Below, piece after piece: positions 27,303 through 33,619 of a DNA stretch of 64,000 nt (position 1 is the first letter of the stretch; every line of letters begins with the position of its first letter). Under the pieces are notes generated by a model. It did not search any database and was not told where the DNA came from. It saw nothing but the letters and a program-made list of their open reading frames with translations. The stretch is from Spirosoma oryzicola (lineage in GTDB: Bacteria > Bacteroidota > Bacteroidia > Cytophagales > Spirosomataceae). The DNA is taken from assembly GCF_021233055.1 (NCBI RefSeq), contig NZ_CP089538.1, forward strand, positions 5,596,501-5,660,500. The letters are read 5' to 3'. Both the position numbers and the translations under genes were made by a program.

Positions 27303-28086
27303 TTCTAGCCTCCTTTGCTGCTTTGACAAATAATTCTGATGTGGCAACCCGGTTCGCTAAAAATTGGGCGTATACCTGCCGCTGTTCATCTGCCGATTCG
27401 GGCATGGATTCATTGGTGAGCCATTCGTCGGGAATCAACGCAACGATTGCCTCAATACGCTCAGTGGTAAGAATCTGCCGGAATTGTGCATCAACCGCAT
27501 CGAGTTCGGTCGCCTGTGGTAACAACACATGATCTTTGACCTGCGCGAATGGTCGGCGGCTTTGCTCTTTCCAGTTTTGCCAGGAATGGTGAAAATAAAG
27601 TGATGCGCCATGATCGATCAGCCACAATTCCTTGTGCCAAATAAGCATGTTCGTGTTACGCACAGTTCGATCAACGTTTGTAATCAAACAGTCGAGCCAA
27701 ACAATTTGCGAAGCCAGTAGCGGATCGACGGTTGTTACCAGCGGATCGAATGTAATGGAGCCCGACAGGTAATGAAGCGCCAGATTAAGCCCCTCACTGG
27801 CTCGAAGCAAATCCTGAATTTCTTCGTCGGGCTCGGTTCGGCCAAAGGCTTCATCCAGATTGGCAAAGACAAGTTCAGGTATCCGTAACCCAAGCAATTG
27901 CGCGATTTCACCACCGATCAGTTCGGCAATAAGCGCCTTCGTACCTTGCCCGGCCCCGCGAAATTTCAGCACGTACAGGAAATCATCATCAGCCTCAACC
28001 AGGGCTGGCAATGACCCGCCTTCGCGCAACGGTTTGCCGTACCGTATTACATTAACTGTCCGAAGCTCAGGTTTGGTAGCACTCAC
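27289..28086 (-). CDS. HipA-like kinase-fold protein
   Basis: A 265-residue protein resembling the compact HipA_2 family. It has an ATP-site-like lysine in YVLKFRG near residue 50, GGEIAQLLGLRIPEL, a catalytic-loop-like LITNVDRTVRNTNML and a metal-site-like LIDHGASLYFHH. Canonical HipA toxins are Ser/Thr kinases that act on aminoacyl-tRNA synthetases; this shorter family lacks the HipA N-terminal domain, and no HipB-like DNA-binding partner is present. It is paired with the DUF3037 gene by overlap. Whether it is a toxin, a kinase of another target or inactive cannot be told. Confidence 0.72.
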   Translation of the reverse strand: MSATKPELRTVNVIRYGKPLREGGSLPALVEADDDFLYVLKFRGAGQGTKALIAELIGGEIAQLLGLRIPELVFANLDEAFGRTEPDEEIQDLLRASEGLNLALHYLSGSITFDPLVTTVDPLLASQIVWLDCLITNVDRTVRNTNMLIWHKELWLIDHGASLYFHHSWQNWKEQSRRPFAQVKDHVLLPQATELDAVDAQFRQILTTERIEAIVALIPDEWLTNESMPESADEQRQVYAQFLANRVATSELFVKAAKEARNALV

Positions 28087-28188
28087 AATGATTCGTTCAA
28101 ATTGAGTCGAAACCCACTCAAGGGCCGAAACTGGGAAATTTCGGGAAATTTAAGCCTTTTTGACAAACCAGACTGCATAGCCTGTCCG

Positions 28189-28210
28189 GTTGTTGGATAG
28201 ACTCAACAAC
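28189..28210. promoter_or_regulatory. Inverted repeat in the leader of the siderophore-interacting gene
   Basis: GTTGTTG (28189-28195) and CAACAAC (28204-28210) with an 8-base spacer. A candidate operator or weak hairpin; no regulator is assigned. Confidence 0.35.
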
Positions 28211-28257
28211 TATTTTCAATCTTTATTCTCCAATGGCTTTTAATTAACAAATACTCA

Positions 28258-28276
28258 GTTTAGATTTATTCTAAAC
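28258..28276. promoter_or_regulatory. 19-bp palindrome, candidate metal-regulator operator
   Basis: GTTTAGA, 5 bases, TCTAAAC: a perfect 7-5-7 palindrome ending 32 bases before the ATG of the siderophore-interacting protein. Its 19-bp size and AT-rich core resemble Fur- or DtxR-family boxes, and the downstream gene suits iron control. Regulator identity is inference. Confidence 0.5.
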
Positions 28277-28308
28277 AATCTACAATACCCAGAAGGATCA
28301 TACTACTC

Positions 28309-29133
28309 ATGAACACAAGAGCGCCACGGCCTATTATCCTCGAATCAGCCCAAGTTGTTCACGTCCGCGACATCACTCCGCACATGCGACGGGTTGTGGT
28401 AGCCAGCGACGGCCTGATTGGCCTGTCTGGCCTGATGCCCGGCATCCACCTTAAAATCTTACTCCCCCAACCGGGTCAGGAAAAGCCTCTACTGCCAACG
28501 TTCGATGCGAATGGGCAGCCTTTACCAGTACCCGACGAAAGCCGCCCGACAGTTCGGACGTATACCGTACGGTCTTTCGAGCCGCAGACAGGTGAGTTAG
28601 CGATTGACTTCGTTCTTCACGGCGATGAAGGTCCTGCTTCGGCCTGGGCCACGCACGTTCAGATCGGTAATTACCTGGGTGTAGCCTTGCGACCCAACAT
28701 TGCTTATCGGGAAGCCGACTGGTATTTACTGGCCGGGGACCAAACCGCCTTACCAGCTATCGGGGCTATTCTGGAGCAATTGCCCGCTACCGCCAAGGGA
28801 GTAGCCTTTGTCGAAATTCCCGATGAAACCGAGGAACAACCACTAGAGTATGATGCGGATATTCAATTGCACTGGTTGCACCGAAACGGTATTGAAGCGG
28901 GTAAAAGCTCCCTGTTGCAGGAAGCTATTTTCGAAACTGTCATCCCCGATGCGCAAAAGCAAACCCGCTTTGTCTGGGTAGCTACGGAAGTCATGGCGAC
29001 CAAGGAAATTCGGGATTATCTGCGCATGAAACACCGGTTGGCGAACCACGAGCTACATGCAGCGGCTTACTGGAAACTGGGCATGACCGAAGATGCCTAC
29101 CATGAACTGCGCCACCGGGAGGCTCAACAATAG
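28309..29133 (+). CDS. Siderophore-interacting protein (ferric reductase of the ViuB type)
   Basis: Cytoplasmic FAD-dependent reductase that releases iron from imported ferric siderophores. The N-terminal FAD domain shows VVHVRDITPHMRRVVVAS near the start and RTYTVRSFEPQTGELAIDF (about residues 84-102) with the RxYT motif, followed by FVLHGDEGPASAWA. The C-terminal domain has WYLLAGDQTALPAIGAIL and FVWVATEVMATKEIRDYL. Length (274) is typical. A 19-bp palindrome lies directly upstream. No siderophore receptor or regulator is adjacent. Confidence 0.92.
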   Translation: MNTRAPRPIILESAQVVHVRDITPHMRRVVVASDGLIGLSGLMPGIHLKILLPQPGQEKPLLPTFDANGQPLPVPDESRPTVRTYTVRSFEPQTGELAIDFVLHGDEGPASAWATHVQIGNYLGVALRPNIAYREADWYLLAGDQTALPAIGAILEQLPATAKGVAFVEIPDETEEQPLEYDADIQLHWLHRNGIEAGKSSLLQEAIFETVIPDAQKQTRFVWVATEVMATKEIRDYLRMKHRLANHELHAAAYWKLGMTEDAYHELRHREAQQ

Positions 29134-29235
29134 GACAAAAACGGCAAATCGAGGCAGGTAGCTAAGATTGTTTCCGCGTTTCACCGCGAATGCTACGGGA
29201 ATGGCTATTTTTAGCCATCCCATTGTTTGCCACTG

Positions 29236-30351
29236 ATGAAATTTCTCGTTCACTGCTTCTTTACTTCTTTATCCTGCCTGACCGTATTTTTCGTTTCCTG
29301 TAGTCGACCACGAACCGGCTCATCAGTTCAACTGGAAGCGCAACTCAACTCACTTTTTGCCAGTGCTCCTGATTTTAGCGGTGTCGTGCTTATTGCTGAC
29401 AAAGGAAAACCCGTTTATCAGAAAGCGTTCGGCTACAAGAGTTTTGACACAAAGGAGCCAATCACCCTTTCGTCAATTTTTGAGCTAGCCTCTGTCTCGA
29501 AGCAGTTCACGGCTATGACGATTATGATGCTCAACGAACAAGGCAAGCTGCACTATGACGACCTGATCGAAAAATATATTCCGGGATTGCCGTATCCGGG
29601 CATCACAATTCGTCATCTGCTGAACCACACATCGGGGTTACCCGATTATCAGGCGGTAATGGACGAGCATTGGGATAAGAGCAAAGTGGCGAACAATGGT
29701 GATAACATCACTTACCTGATTCAATACCACCCACCCCGGCTGTTTGAACCGGGCGAAAAATATACCTACAGCAACACTGGTTATATGCTGCTGGCAAGCA
29801 TTGCTGAAAAAGCGTCAGGGCAGGATTTCGTTGAATTTTGCCGGGAGCGGATTTTTAAGACGGTCAATATGACGCAAACGGATATTCGCACGGGTGAGGA
29901 CAAACGCAAACTAGCGAACATGGCGTGGGGACATATGTACGTTCCAGAAAAAAAGCGATACGTCCGGGCCGACTCATTCCCGCAGTTCGATTACTCGATT
30001 TGGCTAGGAAACCGCAAAGGGCCGGGTCGTGTTAGTTCTACGGCTGGCGACCTTTTGAAATGGGACCGGGCCTTGTACGCTAATCGTCTGGTTAGTCAGC
30101 AGACACTAACCGATGCCTTCACCCCGGCTAAATTGAATGATGGGACCTTGTCACCGTATGGCTTTGGCTGGAATCTCAGACAGAGCGATAAACTGGGTAA
30201 GATTGTATGGCATGATGGCGACAATCCCGGCTACAAAACGCAGATTATCCGGTACATCAACGCCGACAAAACAGTGATCATCCTTTGTAACAACGCCCAC
30301 GAAAAGTTGCCAAGTATGCTAAAAACGATAGAGGCTTTGATCGAAGAATAG
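29236..30351 (+). CDS. Class C beta-lactamase-type serine hydrolase lipoprotein
   Basis: A 371-residue exported protein of the beta-lactamase/AmpH/esterase superfamily. The signal peptide ends in a lipobox-like FFVSC at about residues 18-22, suggesting membrane anchoring. Catalytic motifs are SVSK (SxxK) in LASVSKQFTA, YSN in YTYSNTGYMLLASI, and HDG in IVWHDGDNPGY. Most proteins of this shape are peptidases or esterases; antibiotic resistance is not implied. The ATG at 29236 is preferred over a TTG 9 bases upstream. It converges on tenA with a REPIN-like repeat between them. Confidence 0.85.
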   Translation: MKFLVHCFFTSLSCLTVFFVSCSRPRTGSSVQLEAQLNSLFASAPDFSGVVLIADKGKPVYQKAFGYKSFDTKEPITLSSIFELASVSKQFTAMTIMMLNEQGKLHYDDLIEKYIPGLPYPGITIRHLLNHTSGLPDYQAVMDEHWDKSKVANNGDNITYLIQYHPPRLFEPGEKYTYSNTGYMLLASIAEKASGQDFVEFCRERIFKTVNMTQTDIRTGEDKRKLANMAWGHMYVPEKKRYVRADSFPQFDYSIWLGNRKGPGRVSSTAGDLLKWDRALYANRLVSQQTLTDAFTPAKLNDGTLSPYGFGWNLRQSDKLGKIVWHDGDNPGYKTQIIRYINADKTVIILCNNAHEKLPSMLKTIEALIEE

Positions 30352-30363
30352 CTTAGTTGTGGT

Positions 30364-30474
30364 GTGGTGTCGGGTTGGGCCTGAATTCGAGTGGTGTCGG
30401 TTTCTCAAAACCGACAAGAGGTATTGCTGCCAAGTGTCGGTTTTGAGAAACCGACACCACTCACCCGACACCAC
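30364..30474. repeat. REPIN-like inverted palindrome doublet, copy 1
   Basis: Two 22-bp palindromes with arms TGTCGGTTT and AAACCGACA and 4-base loops lie at 30395-30416 (loop CTCA) and 30435-30456 (loop TGAG), so they are inverted copies. The first is preceded by GTGG and the second followed by CCAC. An outer inverted repeat, GTGGTGTCGGGT at 30364-30375 and ACCCGACACCAC at 30463-30474, encloses them. The block fills the gap between two converging genes. The same unit recurs at 39125-39211. A tetranucleotide head next to a palindrome, doubled head-out, is the plan of REPIN elements. Confidence 0.75.
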
Positions 30475-30483
30475 AACGATCAC

Positions 30484-31134
30484 TCAAACGAGCCATCGAT
30501 TTTGGGTATACGCATCGTTCCAGAAATACCACTCCAACCGACTCGACACCCGAAAAGCCTCCTGCATGTTCGCCCGCTCGGTTGGGCTTGCTAGCTCGGC
30601 AAACTGATCGGTTAGCCGGAGCATTTGCGTCACCGACTGATCAAACGCATCACCGGCGTAGGTGTCTATCCAGGCGCGGTACGGATTTTCCCGAATGGCC
30701 TGCTGGTAAATGTACTTGCCTACCTGCCGATAAATCCAGAAGCAAGGCAGTACAGCGGCTGCCCCTACGGCAATGGATTGCAAGGATGTCGTTGCCAGCA
30801 AATAATTGGTGTAAGCAAAACAAGCCGGCATCTTGGTTGTCTCCGGCTCAATGGCGTACAGCGAAAAATACGTTTCGTGCAACGCGCGCTCCACCAGGAT
30901 TGCATTCTGGGCGAACTGCGTGAACTGAAGCATATCGTCTGGGTTTGCGGAGCGAGCGGCCAGTTGGCTCAACGCCCGACTGAAATCAGCCAGATAAAGC
31001 GCATCCTGCTGAATGTAATACTGAAATGTGGGCGATGGTAGACTACCTGCCATTAACTCTTCCACAAAACCGTGGCTCAGAATGGCTTCGTACACAGGAG
31101 CGATCTCCTGCCAAAGTTGGTCCGTAAACGTCAT
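30484..31134 (-). CDS. tenA: TenA-family thiaminase II / aminopyrimidine aminohydrolase
   Basis: A 216-residue cytoplasmic helical protein that hydrolyses thiamine breakdown products to recover the pyrimidine HMP. FVEELMAGSLPSPTFQYYIQ-type sequence near residues 22-41 (LPSPTFQYYIQQDALYL), an active-site cysteine in AVLPCFWIY, and the C-terminal ASRLEWYFW-like stretch RLEWYFWNDAY support it. It is the last gene of the thiM-thiE-thiD-tenA operon, starting 4 bases after the thiD stop. The ATG at 31134 is chosen over an upstream extension that would lie inside thiD. Confidence 0.9.
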   Translation of the reverse strand: MTFTDQLWQEIAPVYEAILSHGFVEELMAGSLPSPTFQYYIQQDALYLADFSRALSQLAARSANPDDMLQFTQFAQNAILVERALHETYFSLYAIEPETTKMPACFAYTNYLLATTSLQSIAVGAAAVLPCFWIYRQVGKYIYQQAIRENPYRAWIDTYAGDAFDQSVTQMLRLTDQFAELASPTERANMQEAFRVSSRLEWYFWNDAYTQNRWLV

Positions 31135-31138
31135 AGCT

Positions 31139-31945
31139 TTATTGCCAAATGCTGTAAAAATGATGAACTGGCCCATGTCCGTGTCCCAGTCGATAGTCGG
31201 CCCCAGCCTGAAGCGCCTGCGTAAGATAAGCCTTAGCTGCACCTACAGCCTCAACCATCGACAGCCCCTTAGCCAGACCGGCTGCAATAGCCGACGAAAG
31301 CGTACAACCCGTTCCGTGTGAGTTGTTGGTGGGTATGCGCTCCGTTTGGAACTGGTGTTGTTCGCTCCCGGAAATATACAGCAGATCCGTGCTCTCAACC
31401 GTATCCAAGTGACCGCCTTTTACCAGAATAGCACCGGGACAAAGTTTCGCCAGATCGACAGCCGCCGGGTACATATCAGACTTGGTTTCAACCGGTCGGC
31501 CTAACAGCACACTTGCCTCGGGTAAGTTGGGTGTAATAATCGAAGCAATGGGTAGCAAATAGCTTCGTAAGGCGTCAATGGCTTCGTCCTGCAAGAGTTT
31601 ATCCCCACTTTTTGCCACCATCACAGGATCAAGCACAATATTGGTTACCTCAAATTCGGTTAGGGTTTCGGCTACCTGCCTGATCACTTCCGGCGTATGC
31701 AACATGCCTATTTTGACTGCATCAGTACCAATGTCGCTCAGGACAGCCTTCAACTGCTCAGCGATGAAGGCAGCTGGTACGGCTAAAATATCCGTCACGG
31801 CCTGGGTATTTTGAGCTGTCAGCGCCGTCAGCACCGACATGCCGTAGCAGCCAAGCGCCGAAAACGTTTTCAGATCGGCCTGGATACCGGCTCCCCCTCC
31901 ACTATCGGAACCGGCAATGGTCAATGTACGTGTGTAAGTTTTCAT
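31139..31945 (-). CDS. thiD: Hydroxymethylpyrimidine/phosphomethylpyrimidine kinase
   Basis: Cytoplasmic ribokinase-fold enzyme that phosphorylates HMP twice to HMP-PP for thiamine synthesis. Motifs: GSDSGGGAGIQADLKTFSAL at the N-terminus (residues about 13-32), LDPVMVAKSGDKLL, GGHLD, and NNSHGTGCTLSSAIAAGLAKG with the catalytic-site GTGC. Length (268) is normal. Its ATG overlaps the thiE stop by 4 bases, so translation is probably coupled. Confidence 0.95.
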   Translation of the reverse strand: MKTYTRTLTIAGSDSGGGAGIQADLKTFSALGCYGMSVLTALTAQNTQAVTDILAVPAAFIAEQLKAVLSDIGTDAVKIGMLHTPEVIRQVAETLTEFEVTNIVLDPVMVAKSGDKLLQDEAIDALRSYLLPIASIITPNLPEASVLLGRPVETKSDMYPAAVDLAKLCPGAILVKGGHLDTVESTDLLYISGSEQHQFQTERIPTNNSHGTGCTLSSAIAAGLAKGLSMVEAVGAAKAYLTQALQAGADYRLGHGHGPVHHFYSIWQ

Positions 31946-32568
31946 ACGCTTTCGTCAATGAGTTGGATAAGCGCGCAGGTAGCTTCGTAAGGAGACGGAT
32001 GGCCACAGATAGCCGAGACAACCGCGGCACCCGTTACGCCCATTTGCATTACCTGCTGAATAGTGGATGCGTTGATACCACCGATGGCAAATGTCGGCAG
32101 GTTTGTCTGGGCACAGATTGCCCGCAGCCCGTCCAAGCCAAGTAAACTGGACGTGTCCTGTTTTGTATCCGTTGGAAACACAGTTGCGACGCCCAGGTAA
32201 TCGACATCGGCATCCGTTATCGTCTGTAACTCGGCTAAATTATTGACGGATAAACCAATCACCTTTCCCCGTCCAATCAGCGAACGAACCATTATGGACG
32301 GCATATCGTCCTGACCGACGTGGACACCGTCAGCATCAACGGCCAAAGCCACATCAACCCGATCATTGATGATCAGTTTAGCGCCGTAGTGCTGTGTAAT
32401 GCGTTTAACCTCCGCTGCCACAACCATAAACTCTCGCGTTGACAGTTCCTTTTCCCGCAATTGCACCCACTTCACACCCGCCCGACACGCTTCTTCCACT
32501 ACGAAGGGTACCGTGTGGCCTGCCGCCCGCGCAATCAGGCTGTCGGTGACCAGATACAGCGGGCTCAC
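31942..32568 (-). CDS. thiE: Thiamine-phosphate synthase
   Basis: Joins HMP-PP and hydroxyethylthiazole phosphate to thiamine monophosphate. Motifs: VQLREKELSTREF, IINDRVDVALAVDADGVHVG followed by QDDMP, and the phosphate-binding FAIGGINAST near the C-terminus. Length (208) is normal for this TIM-barrel enzyme. It overlaps thiM (upstream) and thiD (downstream) by 4 bases each, consistent with one operon under the TPP riboswitch. Confidence 0.95.
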   Translation of the reverse strand: MSPLYLVTDSLIARAAGHTVPFVVEEACRAGVKWVQLREKELSTREFMVVAAEVKRITQHYGAKLIINDRVDVALAVDADGVHVGQDDMPSIMVRSLIGRGKVIGLSVNNLAELQTITDADVDYLGVATVFPTDTKQDTSSLLGLDGLRAICAQTNLPTFAIGGINASTIQQVMQMGVTGAAVVSAICGHPSPYEATCALIQLIDESV

Positions 32569-33371
32569 AGTATGGTTAATTTAAGCCGTTCGACAATATC
32601 CGATTTTGTTAACCCATACAGCGCATCCAAAAAGTTAAGCTGTAAACTACCTGGTGCCGGATTTTTCAACGCAGCTAATTCGCCTGCTATTCCCATGACA
32701 GCCATCGCCTGGGTAGCGGCCTGAAAATAATCCGTGTCGACAGCCGCAAATGCACCAGCCAGCGCCGTAGCGGTACAGCCCATACCCGTTACCTTGGTCA
32801 TGAGTGGGTGACCATTATCAATTGTTGCGGTCTGTTCACCCTGGATAATATAATCCGTTTCTCCACTGATGACCACAACGGAACCCCACACCGAACTCAA
32901 CCGCCGACCAGCGTCTACGGCGGCATCGGACCCGTACAGGCTGTCAACTCCCTTTGTCTGCGCGTTCAGTCCAGCCAGTGCCATAATTTCGGAAGCATTA
33001 CCACGAATGATGTCGGGCGCAGCCAGCGCTAACAATTCGGCGCTGACGGTATTACGGTAAGTCGTAGCGCCAACACCGACGGGATCGAAAATGATAGGTT
33101 TGCCCAACTCCTTTGCCCGGCGCATGGCGCGTTTCATACCCGCAACGAAGGTGGCATCCAGCGTACCGATGTTAACGACCAGCGCACTCGCGATAGCCAC
33201 GAAATCGTCTACTTCTTCCGGTGCGTGAACCATCGCGGGCGAAGCACCCAGCGCTAACAGGGCATTCGCCGTGTTGTTCATGACCACGAAGTTGGTAATG
33301 CTGTGGACAAGTGGAGCCTGATCGCGAATTCGCGTTATGTCGGCCCAGATCGATTGTGATGACAAATACAT
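32565..33371 (-). CDS. thiM: Hydroxyethylthiazole kinase
   Basis: Phosphorylates the thiazole alcohol THZ in thiamine salvage. Motifs: PLVHSITNFVVMNNTANALL near residues 21-40, GASPAMVHAPEEV, FDPVGVGATTYR, IRGNASEI, and VTGMGCTATALAGAF with the conserved GxGC. The ATG at 33371 (268 residues) is preferred because the frame extension upstream falls in the riboswitch leader and an anti-start hairpin ends directly before this ATG. First gene of the operon. A thiM-led operon without thiC/thiG implies salvage. Confidence 0.94.
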   Translation of the reverse strand: MYLSSQSIWADITRIRDQAPLVHSITNFVVMNNTANALLALGASPAMVHAPEEVDDFVAIASALVVNIGTLDATFVAGMKRAMRRAKELGKPIIFDPVGVGATTYRNTVSAELLALAAPDIIRGNASEIMALAGLNAQTKGVDSLYGSDAAVDAGRRLSSVWGSVVVISGETDYIIQGEQTATIDNGHPLMTKVTGMGCTATALAGAFAAVDTDYFQAATQAMAVMGIAGELAALKNPAPGSLQLNFLDALYGLTKSDIVERLKLTIL

Positions 33372-33402
33372 GTTGCTGTTGAAAGAGTTAGTAAACAGCA
33401 AC
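33372..33402 (-). promoter_or_regulatory. Hairpin ending at the thiM start codon (riboswitch expression platform)
   Basis: On the minus strand GTTGCTGTT (33402-33394) and AACAGCAAC (33380-33372) can form a 9-bp stem whose last base touches the thiM ATG. The segment CTAAAGTT (33407-33400), overlapping the first arm, is complementary to AACTTTAG at the start of the TPP aptamer (33520-33513). Pairing of these two would free the start codon; P1 formation would leave the hairpin intact. A translational switch fits. Confidence 0.55.
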
Positions 33403-33433
33403 TTTAGAGGAGAGGTAGCGACGTATGCGCCTT

Positions 33434-33520
33434 AACTTTTCCCTACGGCAGTACAAGCTGCATCAGGTAGTGAGGGTATTCTCTCAGTCTGGTCCACGCA
33501 GGCCAGACACCCCTAAAGTT
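33434..33520 (-). ncRNA. TPP riboswitch
   Basis: Read on the minus strand, the leader shows the conserved thiamine pyrophosphate aptamer segments in order: GGGGTGTC, CTGAGA, ATACCC, ACCTGAT and CGTAGGGAA. Flanking AACTTT and AAAGTT can pair as stem P1, and TGGCCTGCGTGGACCA forms the variable stem-loop. It lies 62 bases upstream of thiM and should repress the thiamine salvage operon when thiamine pyrophosphate is plentiful. Confidence 0.95.
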
Positions 33521-33524
33521 GTCG

Positions 33525-33534
33525 GGCAAAGGTA
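33525..33534 (-). promoter_or_regulatory. Extended -7 box for the thiamine operon
   Basis: TACCTTTGCC on the minus strand, ending 5 bases before the start of the TPP aptamer. This places transcription start at or near the aptamer's first stem, as expected. Confidence 0.6.
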
Positions 33535-33550
33535 GGCGATAACATTGGTA

Positions 33551-33595
33551 AAAGAAAAACGGCAGCCGGTACAGATCGATCCGTACCGGCTGCCG
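33551..33595 (-). terminator. Terminator after the M16 protease
   Basis: A 13-bp stem, CGGCAGCCGGTAC at 33560-33572 and its complement at 33583-33595 with a 10-base loop. Read leftward it is followed by a T-rich tail (33559-33551). It isolates the protease from the thiamine operon. Confidence 0.8.
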
Positions 33596-33619
33596 CTCTC
33601 AGCAGGTCTACCTTTGCCG

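Noticed and set aside
25574..30351. Possible beta-lactam resistance from two beta-lactamase-like proteins
   Set aside because: Both have the right motifs but also unusual lengths or lipoprotein features; such proteins are mostly peptidases or esterases and there is no resistance context.
30395..30456. The repeats as a CRISPR array
   Set aside because: Only two units per locus, each a palindrome and inverted relative to each other in the first locus, with no regular spacers and no cas genes.
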